DNA of 40,909 bases from Akkermansia muciniphila (GTDB lineage: Bacteria; Verrucomicrobiota; Verrucomicrobiia; Limisphaerales; UBA1100). The notes under the pieces were generated by a model, which searched no databases, had not been told where the DNA came from, and saw only the letters and a program-made list of their open reading frames with translations. The stretch is from the NCBI GenBank assembly GCA_945903605.1, contig CAMDOH010000021.1:1-40909 (forward strand), in the 5' to 3' direction. Both the position numbers and the translations under genes were made by a program. Positions 34,922 to 40,909 of the stretch are shown here, one piece after another; within the stretch, counting starts at the first letter, position 1; each line of letters opens with the position of its first letter.

Positions 34922-36193
34922 TCAATTCCCAGCCACTTTATTTGAGATGCAATAAAGGTGCTGGTCGGCGCGGATGAAAATCTGGCCGTTGCTGATGGCG
35001 GGCGAGGAGTACACGCCTTCGCCCAATTCGTTTTTCGACACGAGTTCAAATTTCGCTCCTGGTTTCACAATCGTGGTCACACCGGCGTCGCTGATGAAAT
35101 AGACAAGGCCACCCACCGCGACGGGTGAGGCGTGATGCGCCCCGAGTTTTTCCTGCCAGAGCGGTTCGCCGGTCTTGGCAAGAAAACAATTGGCGTGGCC
35201 GGTGTCGGAGACAACGAGGAAGTGATCACCTTCGCTGATGGGCGAGGGGACGTATGAAACCATGCTCGGCCGCGTGTGATGCCAGGCCACCTGCGGCAGG
35301 TCTGTTTCCTGCACGTGCATGATATTGCCGAGGTCGCCCTTGCCGTCGTGTCTCAATCCCAAGAGATGATGCTGCGGAAATCCGCCGCTCATGAAAAGCA
35401 GATCGGCCTTGGCGTTATACACCAGCGACGCGACGAATTGTTCAGTCGGGCCTTTGATGTACCAGTGCGTCTTGCCGGTGTCGGGGTCGTAGCTGGCGAT
35501 GGATTTGTCGCCGGAAAGAATCATCTGCGTGCGGCCGGAAAGTTGGCGGATGATCGGCGCGCAATAGCTGCGGGTCTTGTTTGCGCGCGGTATTTTCCAG
35601 AGCGTCTTGCCAGTGTGCTTGTCCAGCGCGACGAGGTACGAATCACCGTCGTGATCGCCATTAACGATCAGCTTGTCGCCCCAAATCGTGGGCGAACTGC
35701 AAAAGCCGTGCACGCTTTTGAATTGGCCGGGGCGAACGAGCCATTTCTGTTTTCCCGCAAAATCATAAGCCGCCACCACCATTTCCTGCACGTCGAGGAA
35801 CGAGACGTACACGAGCGCTCCATCGGTCGCCGGCGTGCTTGATGCGTGACTATTCTCGCGGTGTTTGCGCTCGAGCGGCGACTTCACCACCGTGCGCTGC
35901 CAGAGAATGTTGCCGCTTGTGCGGTCGAGGCAAATCAGGTCGCGCCCCTCGGTTTCTTTGACTGCCGCCACGGTGAAAACGCGGTTGCCCCACACGATGG
36001 GCGAGGCATGGCCGCCACCGGGCAGTGCGGTTTTCCACAACACGTTTTCTGTCGCGCTCCATTTGACGGGCGCATTTTTCTCCGTACTGGAACCGTCATT
36101 GCGCGGCCCGCGCCACGCCGGCCAGTCTTCGGCAAGTGTGTTGAAGGCGAGCAGCAGTGTCAGGAGGATCGTTGAGGATGACTTCATGGGCAT
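34922..36193 (-). CDS. Secreted PQQ-type beta-propeller protein
   Basis: The 423-residue protein has a signal peptide (S-S-S-T-I-L-L-T-L-L-L-A-F-N-T-L-A) and repeating propeller blades with L-D-x-x-T/K-G-x-x-L-W, such as L-D-R-T-S-G-N-I-L-W and L-D-K-H-T-G-K-T-L-W. It opens with W-P-A-W-R-G-P, a frequent beginning of PVC PQQ-like repeat proteins. It resembles BamB-type propellers but lacks a lipoprotein cysteine. No quinoprotein catalytic site can be identified with confidence. The start used here (M-P-M-K-S) overlaps the stop of the upstream EboF-like gene as TGATG, implying translational coupling; M-K-S at 36187 is the alternative. Its role in that cluster is unknown. Confidence 0.85.
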   Translation of the reverse strand: MPMKSSSTILLTLLLAFNTLAEDWPAWRGPRNDGSSTEKNAPVKWSATENVLWKTALPGGGHASPIVWGNRVFTVAAVKETEGRDLICLDRTSGNILWQRTVVKSPLERKHRENSHASSTPATDGALVYVSFLDVQEMVVAAYDFAGKQKWLVRPGQFKSVHGFCSSPTIWGDKLIVNGDHDGDSYLVALDKHTGKTLWKIPRANKTRSYCAPIIRQLSGRTQMILSGDKSIASYDPDTGKTHWYIKGPTEQFVASLVYNAKADLLFMSGGFPQHHLLGLRHDGKGDLGNIMHVQETDLPQVAWHHTRPSMVSYVPSPISEGDHFLVVSDTGHANCFLAKTGEPLWQEKLGAHHASPVAVGGLVYFISDAGVTTIVKPGAKFELVSKNELGEGVYSSPAISNGQIFIRADQHLYCISNKVAGN

Positions 36194-37599
36194 CACGAGA
36201 GAATCCGACGTTGGATCACGTCGCAAACTTCAGTTGAGTCGAGTTGGGGTTGGGAGAGAAATGACGGATCATCGGCGATCAGGATCGGCCAGTCGGATTG
36301 GCTTTTGGGCCGGCAACCGTGCGAGCCTTTCACGAGCGTGGCATCGAGCGGGATGACATCCATGAGCATCCGAAAGCCGAGTTTCTTTTGCAGCAGACGC
36401 CAGAGAATCCGGAGCTTCACAGCGGGAATCGCGGGGTCGAGAAATAGCTCGACTGGGTCGTAGCCGGGCTTGCGATGGATGTCCACACATCGGGCGAAGT
36501 CCGGCGCGCGCACATCGTCCATCCAGTAATAATAAGTGAACCACGCAGTTTCCTGCGCGACCGCAACGAGATCGCCCGCGCGCTGATGATCCAGCCCCGC
36601 TGCCTTTTTCTCCGCTGCGCCGAGCACTTGCGCGACGCCTGGAGTTTTTTCCAAAAGGTCGCGCACCTTGTTTTCAATGCGACGGTCGTTCACGTAAATG
36701 TGTGCGAGTTGATGATCGGCCACGGCGAATGCCCGGCTGTTGCCACAGTCAAGCAACTCCAATCCCATCTCCTCTTTCACCGTGATCCAACCCTGCTCGC
36801 GAAACAGGCGATTGAGATGCACAGGCGTGTTCACGGTCGTGATGCCGTATTCCGAGAGCAGCAGCACACGCACGCCGCGTTTTTGGAAAAAGCTGATGAG
36901 GTCGCCGACAATCGCGTCCATCTCGCCGAGGTCTTTGGCGATGCGCGGATCATTCGGACCAAGCCGTTGCAGGTTGTAATCCAGATGCGGCAGATAGACG
37001 AGGTTGAGCGTGGGCGCTTTCTTTTCCTCGATCCACTTTGCCGATGCGGCGATCCAGCGCGTGACGCAATCAGCTTTGCCCTGCGGCGAATCCACACCCG
37101 CCGCCGGTCCCCAAAAGCCGGGGAATGGAAACTCGCCCAAGTCGCGCTTCAACTCGTCGCGCACATCGAAGGGCCACGCGTAAATGTCAAAAAGTTTTCG
37201 GCCGTCGGCCGGATACATCGGGCGCGGTGTGACCGACCAATCGGCGGTGGAATACATGTTGTACCACCAAAACATTTTTGCGCAGGTGAAGTCCGGCGAC
37301 TGCGCTCGCAGTGTCTCCCAGATTTTGGGTGCGGCAACCAGATGGTTGGACTGCTTCCAAAACTGAACTTCGGCAAGCTCACGATTGTACCAGCCATTGG
37401 CGACAATGCCGTGTGCGCTGGCAGTTTTGCCCGTGAGATAGGTGGACTGCGCGGTGCAGGTGACGGCCGGAAGCGCGGGTGCGATGTGCGCCAGCGCGCC
37501 GCTTTTTCGAAAGGCGTTGATGTGCGGCGTGTGCGGCCCGAGCAGGGATTCGGTGAGGCCGACGACGTTGAGGACGGCCGTGCGCCGCAGGTCAGCCAT
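36193..37599 (-). CDS. EboF-like alkaline-phosphatase-superfamily phosphodiesterase
   Basis: The 468-residue protein belongs to the type I phosphodiesterase/nucleotide pyrophosphatase group. It begins L-N-V-V-G-L-T and has P-A-V-T-C-T-A-Q-S-T-Y-L-T-G, where a Thr is the usual nucleophile, then A-H-G-I-V-A-N-G-W-Y, a L-P-H-L-D-Y metal-site segment and a C-terminal K-G-S-H-G. At the canonical S-D-H-G site it reads S-E-Y-G. No signal peptide is apparent, so it should be cytoplasmic. Overlap of 8 nt with the sugar-phosphate-cyclase-like gene upstream, and this sequence type, match the EboF/EboD pair of ebo clusters. In Nostoc that cluster helps move scytonemin precursors to the periplasm. The substrate here is unknown. 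Confidence 0.8.
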   Translation of the reverse strand: MADLRRTAVLNVVGLTESLLGPHTPHINAFRKSGALAHIAPALPAVTCTAQSTYLTGKTASAHGIVANGWYNRELAEVQFWKQSNHLVAAPKIWETLRAQSPDFTCAKMFWWYNMYSTADWSVTPRPMYPADGRKLFDIYAWPFDVRDELKRDLGEFPFPGFWGPAAGVDSPQGKADCVTRWIAASAKWIEEKKAPTLNLVYLPHLDYNLQRLGPNDPRIAKDLGEMDAIVGDLISFFQKRGVRVLLLSEYGITTVNTPVHLNRLFREQGWITVKEEMGLELLDCGNSRAFAVADHQLAHIYVNDRRIENKVRDLLEKTPGVAQVLGAAEKKAAGLDHQRAGDLVAVAQETAWFTYYYWMDDVRAPDFARCVDIHRKPGYDPVELFLDPAIPAVKLRILWRLLQKKLGFRMLMDVIPLDATLVKGSHGCRPKSQSDWPILIADDPSFLSQPQLDSTEVCDVIQRRILS

Positions 37600-38788
37600 G
37601 TGCGGGGATTATCTTGTGGCGGCCTTCGGCACGGTGGCGCTGCTCCAGTTCGCTCAGTGCTTCAAACACGCGCGGCCGGTGCATCTCGTGCGTTTCAAAA
37701 CCGGTGCCAATTTCGCGCAGCAACGTGATGGTGAGCTGGCCGCCCAAATGTTCGCGGAATTCCTCCAGCCCTTCGAGCAACATCAACTGGCCCTCGGTAT
37801 TCTCATGTAAAAGCTCACTCGACCACAGCGTGAAACCCAGCCTTTCGAGCAGGCGCAGAATGCGGTCGGCATCGGCGGCGGGCAGATGGCCCATCATGCG
37901 CGAGTAAATCACGTCGAGCGCAATGCCGATGGCGACGGCCTCGCCGTGGCGCAGGCGATATTCGGAAAGCTGTTCGAGTTTGTGCGCGGCCCAATGTCCA
38001 AAATCCAGCGGGCGCGCGGAGCCGAATTCAAACGGGTCGCCACTGGTGGCGATGTGATTCATGTGCAGCTCGGCGCAACGAAAGATGAGCCGGTGCATGG
38101 CGCTCGGCTCAAAATCACGCAGCGCATCGGCGTCGCGCTCGATCTCTTCGAAGAACGCGCGGTCGCGAATGCAGGCGACTTTCACAGCCTCGACGTAGCC
38201 GCTGCGTTTGTCGCGCGCGCTCAGTGTGGCGAGAAACTGAAAATCGTTGATGACGGCAAAGGGTGGCGAAAAACTGCCGATGAAATTCTTTTTGCCAAAG
38301 GCGTTGATACCGTTTTTGACACCGACGCCGGAGTCATTCTGACTGAGCGTGGTGGTGGGGATGCGCACGTGACGGATGCCGCGATGAGCTGTGGAGGCGG
38401 CCAGTCCCACCATGTCGAGCAACGCGCCGCCGCCCACGCAGATCAGGTACGAGTGGCGGTCGATGTGATGCCGGTCGATCTGCGAGTGGATTTCGGAAAC
38501 GTGAAAAAAGGCGTTCTTGGCGCGCTCGCCGCCCTCGATGATGAGGGGCGGGGAGACTAGGCTGATCGTGTCGGCGTGCGTTTTGAAGTAAGCGTGAATC
38601 TGCTGCACGAGCGTGGGCTGGGCCTTGGCCAGTGCTTCATCGAGCACGAGCAACGCCTTTCGGGGCAGCCGCGCCTCGCCATTGATCATCACCTCGCGCA
38701 GGCGCGGATTCTCTGCGTCAAACACGCCGTGGGTGAAATACACCTGATGGCGCCAGGCCACCGTGATGGTGCGTTCAATGGAAGGCAT
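37592..38788 (-). CDS. EboD-like sugar phosphate cyclase (dehydroquinate-synthase superfamily)
   Basis: The 398-residue protein has the dehydroquinate-synthase fold: NAD-site G-G-G-A-L-L-D-M-V-G, the R-I-P-T-T-T-L-S-Q-N-D-S-G-V-G-V-K-N-G-I-N loop, and three metal ligands in G-Y-V-E-A-V-K, D-F-G-H-W-A-A-H and R-H-G-E-A-V-A-I-G. True AroB usually reads D-S-S-V-G-G-K-T-G-V-N in the loop, so this is a paralogous cyclase rather than AroB. The start at 38788 (M-P-S-I-E-R-T) gives the usual N-terminus. It overlaps the EboF-like gene by 8 nt. No other ebo gene (EboA, B, C or E) is visible in the window. It should make a cyclitol- or DHQ-like ring product from a sugar phosphate, but the substrate is unknown. 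Confidence 0.85.
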   Translation of the reverse strand: MPSIERTITVAWRHQVYFTHGVFDAENPRLREVMINGEARLPRKALLVLDEALAKAQPTLVQQIHAYFKTHADTISLVSPPLIIEGGERAKNAFFHVSEIHSQIDRHHIDRHSYLICVGGGALLDMVGLAASTAHRGIRHVRIPTTTLSQNDSGVGVKNGINAFGKKNFIGSFSPPFAVINDFQFLATLSARDKRSGYVEAVKVACIRDRAFFEEIERDADALRDFEPSAMHRLIFRCAELHMNHIATSGDPFEFGSARPLDFGHWAAHKLEQLSEYRLRHGEAVAIGIALDVIYSRMMGHLPAADADRILRLLERLGFTLWSSELLHENTEGQLMLLEGLEEFREHLGGQLTITLLREIGTGFETHEMHRPRVFEALSELEQRHRAEGRHKIIPAHG

Positions 38789-38842
38789 GTGCGGGAGGTT
38801 ATCAAATTTCACGTGCAAATCAAGACGTCACACCGGCGCGAT

Positions 38843-39916
38843 TTATTTAGCCGGTTCGTAGAGGAGCACGTCGTCGATGAGCAGGTCGGCCTGGCGATCG
38901 AGCAGAATATGGATCTCGTCCACGTGCGCCGGCTGGTTGCCGGGCAGGAGCGGTGAGGGGAAGGCGATGGCCACGTCGTCCCATTTTTGCGTGGCGGAAT
39001 TGGGGATGCGCGCACCGTGCTCGCGGCCGGTCTTGGAGTTGACGAGTTTGACGGTGAGCTTCGCCTCCGCAGAAAGATGGTAACGAAAGAAGAGCGTATT
39101 CTTTGCGCTCAAGGCACGCGGCCCGCGCAGTTGCAGGCGAATCCACGGCAGGCCGCCTTCGGGGTGCGGCACGGATCGGGCGGCGTCCCACGTGCGCGGT
39201 TTTTGGTGCAGCACAATGTCAAAATTCCCCGGCCATTCGGCGCCCTGCTTGCCGGTGTCAAACCATCCGGTGAAGATGATGCGGCGAGGGAATGCCTCCG
39301 GCTCTTTTTCCGGCGCGGCCTCATAGAGCACGATGTCGTCGATGAGGAGTTCCGTTTCGGGCGTGACATAAAACTGGATGTCATCAATGCGCTCATCCTC
39401 CGCCAGCGGCCCTCCACTGCCATCGGGTCGTCGCGCCTGCGTCATGTCCACCGTGGTCGACTGCCACCGGCCTTGCGGCAATCCCTCGATCACCAGATGG
39501 CGGTGATAGTTTTTACTGAGACTGTAAATCTGCACGCGCAACGTGCCGGTGCCTTTCATCCAGTATCGGAAGGACAACCGCGTGCGCGGCCCCATCGGAG
39601 GGCCGGGTACGGGATTGAAAATCACCGCGTTGTAGCGCGCGGCGGGGTCGCCCATCTTGTCGTCAAAATCTTTCGTGGGCGTGGCGCGGCAAGCACGGGT
39701 GTTTCGCAGCGAAACCGAAAGACTGGCAGGCAGATTGGTGGTGACGGGCGCACCGCGCAGCCACCAACGCTTCTCGATCTCCGTCTCATAATCCTCAAAA
39801 ACATGCACGCGCAGAGGCATTGCGCCCTGCGGAATCGGCTTGGCCAGATTCGGTGCTGGAGCCGCGGCCAACGGCGCAGCCACAAGCCAGAGTATGGAGA
39901 GCAATCGCAGCTTCAT
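38843..39916 (-). CDS. Secreted two-unit beta-sandwich protein of unknown function
   Basis: I do not recognise the family. The 357-residue protein has a signal peptide (M-K-L-R-L-L-S-I-L-W-L-V-A-A-P-L-A-A-A) and two related halves. Each ends in a near-identical strand, L-L-I-D-D-I-V-L-Y-E (about residue 191) and L-L-I-D-D-V-L-L-Y-E (about residue 345), after a D-D-I-Q-F/D-E-I-H-I-L segment. Such L-x-I-D-D-x-x-L-Y-E endings are common in carbohydrate-binding-module-like jelly rolls. It lies 54 nt upstream of the EboD-like gene and 16 nt after yhbY on the same strand, so it may be part of that transcript. No catalytic motif is visible. Confidence 0.75.
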   Translation of the reverse strand: MKLRLLSILWLVAAPLAAAPAPNLAKPIPQGAMPLRVHVFEDYETEIEKRWWLRGAPVTTNLPASLSVSLRNTRACRATPTKDFDDKMGDPAARYNAVIFNPVPGPPMGPRTRLSFRYWMKGTGTLRVQIYSLSKNYHRHLVIEGLPQGRWQSTTVDMTQARRPDGSGGPLAEDERIDDIQFYVTPETELLIDDIVLYEAAPEKEPEAFPRRIIFTGWFDTGKQGAEWPGNFDIVLHQKPRTWDAARSVPHPEGGLPWIRLQLRGPRALSAKNTLFFRYHLSAEAKLTVKLVNSKTGREHGARIPNSATQKWDDVAIAFPSPLLPGNQPAHVDEIHILLDRQADLLIDDVLLYEPAK

Positions 39917-39932
39917 CGTTGCGAGACGCTTG

Positions 39933-40211
39933 TCATTTGTTGGGCGGTTTCTTGCGGTAGATGACGGCGACGTGGCCGATGAGCCAGACGAGTTGGGAAT
40001 CTGTTTTTTGGGCGAGTTCAGCGGCCAAGGTTTTTTTCTGCTCCTTGAGATTGGAAAGTCGAACTTTCAATAGTTCGTGACTGGCAAAGGCAGTGTTGAC
40101 GGTATTGATGAATGAATCGGTGAGTCCGAGTTTGCCGATGCTCAATGTCGCATCCAGCCGTTGAGCGAGGGATTTGAGATGGCGCCGTTCTGCGTTAGTA
40201 AGTGTTGTCAT
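39933..40211 (-). CDS. yhbY: YhbY-family CRM-domain RNA-binding protein
   Basis: The 92-residue protein has the YhbY pattern: L-T-N-A-E-R-R-H-L-K-S-L-A-Q-R-L-D, then S-I-G-K-L-G-L-T-D-S-F-I near the middle, then H-E-L-L-K-V-R-L and the closing Q-L-V-W-L-I-G-H-V-A-V-I-Y-R. YhbY binds the precursor of the large ribosomal subunit. Length fits the family (about 95). The ATG at 40211 has no Shine-Dalgarno. It heads the leftward block with the beta-sandwich gene, with only 16 nt between them. Confidence 0.92.
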   Translation of the reverse strand: MTTLTNAERRHLKSLAQRLDATLSIGKLGLTDSFINTVNTAFASHELLKVRLSNLKEQKKTLAAELAQKTDSQLVWLIGHVAVIYRKKPPNK

Positions 40212-40254
40212 CGGAAAGCAAATTCATTGCGATTGTGTAGGTGAAGGAGAACCA

Positions 40255-40389
40255 ATGCTAGGGAAAACGCGGTACTCATGGCATCATCACTGCTCTGTAC
40301 TCGTAGAAAACAGGCGGAATGAGCAGAAAAATGAAACCACTCGCCGCCGAACCCGTCAAACAACGCAGGCTTTACTCTGTATTGTCTGA
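40255..40389 (+). CDS. Possible 44-residue small ORF with strong Shine-Dalgarno
   Basis: A 44-codon frame begins at ATG 40255 with AAGGAG at 40244-40249, 5 nt before it, the best Shine-Dalgarno on this strand. The product is basic (R-Y-S-W-H-H-H near the start, R-R-R-T-R-Q-T-T near the end), with no signal peptide or recognised family. It ends 18 nt before the Gly/Met-rich gene and could be a leader peptide or small protein. The candidate promoter of that gene lies inside its end. Codon usage is too short to judge, so the call rests only on the ribosome site. Confidence 0.25.
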   Translation: MLGKTRYSWHHHCSVLVENRRNEQKNETTRRRTRQTTQALLCIV

Positions 40390-40398
40390 TGATAGAAT
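40371..40398 (+). promoter_or_regulatory. Candidate promoter of the Gly/Met-rich protein gene
   Basis: TTTACT at 40371-40376 (4 of 6) and TAGAAT at 40393-40398 (5 of 6) are spaced by 16 bp. The expected start, near 40405, would leave a leader of only about 3 nt before the ATG at 40408. The rest of the 196-bp gap contains only the possible small ORF. Confidence 0.45.
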
Positions 40399-40407
40399 AA
40401 CGAAGGT

Positions 40408-40909
40408 ATGAAAAGATTGCCGATAGTCCTCATCTTGGCGGTTTATCTGTGCGGTTCCGGCACGGCGACAAACCTGTTTGCCCAATTCATGAATGGATCC
40501 GGTGGAATGGGCGGAATGGGCGGAATGGGCGGTGGCATGATGGGCGGTCAAGGCGGCTTTGGTGGAGGAATGGGACAAGGCGGATTTGGCGGTGGGATGG
40601 GTGGCATGGGGGGAATGAATGGTGGAATGGGCGGCTTTGGCGGCCAAGGAGGATTTGGCCAAGGTGGAATGGGTGGTTTTGGTGGAGGAATGGGTCAAGG
40701 CGGCTTTGGTGGAGGGATGGGTGGCATGGGGGGAATGAATGGTGGAATGGGCGGCTTTGGCGGCCAAGGTGGATTTGGCGGTGGGATGGGACAAGGCGGT
40801 ATGGGAGGCTTTGGAAACCAAATGGGTGGTGGAGGACAAAACAACAATGGTGGCGGCCGGCCCCGAGGTGGAGGCAGAAATAACGGAGGTGGAGGCAGAA
40901 ATAATAATG
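40408..40909 (+). CDS. Secreted Gly/Met-rich low-complexity repeat protein, 3' end cut by window edge
   Basis: The frame is open to the right edge, so only 167 residues are visible. It begins with a signal peptide (M-K-R-L-P-I-V-L-I-L-A-V-Y-L-C-G), then a stretch made almost only of Gly, Met, Phe, Gln and Asn in units such as G-G-M-G-G-M-G and G-G-F-G-G-Q-G. The last visible part changes to Asn/Arg-rich G-G-G-R-N-N. A 120-bp segment is duplicated in tandem. Frames on both strands that overlap it are by-products of this composition. The sequence suggests an extracellular, flexible or aggregating material; no function can be assigned. A candidate promoter lies 10 bp upstream of the start codon. 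Confidence 0.8.
   Translation, partial: MKRLPIVLILAVYLCGSGTATNLFAQFMNGSGGMGGMGGMGGGMMGGQGGFGGGMGQGGFGGGMGGMGGMNGGMGGFGGQGGFGQGGMGGFGGGMGQGGFGGGMGGMGGMNGGMGGFGGQGGFGGGMGQGGMGGFGNQMGGGGQNNNGGGRPRGGGRNNGGGGRNNN
40558..40797 (+). repeat. Tandem 120-bp duplication inside the Gly/Met-rich gene
   Basis: Bases 40558-40677 and 40678-40797 are two adjacent units of exactly 120 bp (40 codons) that are almost identical for about the first 100 bases, differing at a few third-codon positions, and then diverge. The period being a multiple of three keeps the frame. Smaller GGN-ATG-rich motifs repeat within each unit. Confidence 0.9.

Noticed and set aside
36475-37728. 417-codon open frame on the plus strand
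   Set aside because: It lies opposite the EboF-like and EboD-like genes, whose motifs are clear; its translation has no recognisable family pattern and the region's GC bias keeps the antisense frame open.
37886-38560. 224-codon plus-strand frame
   Set aside because: Antisense to the EboD-like cyclase; explained by codon bias in GC-rich coding sequence.
37592-38788. Ordinary 3-dehydroquinate synthase (AroB)
   Set aside because: The metal ligands fit the superfamily, but the D-S-G-V-G-V-K-N-G loop differs from AroB's D-S-S-V-G-G-K-T-G, and no shikimate gene is nearby.
38987-39964. 325-codon plus-strand frame
   Set aside because: Antisense to the beta-sandwich gene, which has a signal peptide and an internal repeat.
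40372-40883. Ser/His/Ala-rich minus frame and Trp/Arg-rich plus frame over the repeat gene
   Set aside because: Both are off-frame readings of the Gly/Met-rich repeat; only the frame from 40408 has a signal peptide and stays open to the edge.
1-40909. CRISPR arrays, insertion sequences, prophage or plasmid genes
   Set aside because: No direct-repeat arrays with spacers, transposase or integrase motifs, or terminal inverted repeats were seen; the only notable repeats are within protein-coding genes.

Overview
The window reads as a chromosomal stretch from a member of the PVC superphylum, most likely Verrucomicrobiota. Three things point there: a large secreted dehydrogenase-like protein ending in a PVC-type CxxCH heme domain; a 1,489-residue ThuA/LamG/sorbosone-dehydrogenase-like fusion; and DapL (LL-diaminopimelate aminotransferase), a lysine/peptidoglycan route common in this group. 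An LptD-like barrel protein indicates a diderm envelope. I see no insertion sequence, phage gene, CRISPR array or plasmid function. Most of the window is ordinary, densely packed chromosome.

Layout. Positions 1-6142: a redoxin cut by the left edge and its terminator, then a leftward block of nucleoside transporter, PVC cytochrome and dapL. Positions 6258-7289: a promoter with an operator-like palindrome, a small secreted protein and dedA. Positions 7293-11128: a tightly overlapping leftward housekeeping operon (CPBP protease, thiL, tsaE, tsaB, alr). Positions 11219-15681: rph, a ZIP transporter, the leftward dksA-like/rpmG/rpsR operon, folE2 and a secreted endonuclease/phosphatase-fold protein. 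Positions 15650-26489: lptD, an amidohydrolase, the ThuA fusion, a PDZ protein and a glycerate kinase. Positions 26583-29613: a CGWS glutaredoxin, panC-nadB and tRNA-Val(CAC). Positions 29666-33339: a signalling cluster, with an FHA-Ser/Thr kinase divergent from an FHA-FHA-GAF protein, followed by a Sel1-repeat protein. Positions 33577-34920: a dicarboxylate/amino-acid symporter. Positions 34922-40211: a leftward block of yhbY, a two-unit secreted beta-sandwich protein, an EboD-like sugar-phosphate cyclase, an EboF-like phosphodiesterase and a PQQ-type propeller. Positions 40255-40909: a possible leader ORF and a Gly/Met-rich secreted repeat protein cut by the right edge.

Genes that plausibly act together: tsaB with tsaE (t6A tRNA modification); panC with nadB (pantothenate and NAD precursors); dapL with alr (meso-DAP and D-Ala for peptidoglycan); the two divergent FHA proteins (phospho-signalling); and the EboD/EboF-like pair, whose reading frames overlap and whose downstream gene is joined by a TGATG junction. 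That last pair looks like a reduced ebo-type cluster and is the most promising incompletely understood system here.

Two global traits recur. Convergent genes stop within 0-5 nt of each other or overlap, and Shine-Dalgarno sequences are almost absent, so most start codons were chosen from protein homology or signal-peptide position. All function calls come from motif recognition by eye; no database search was run.
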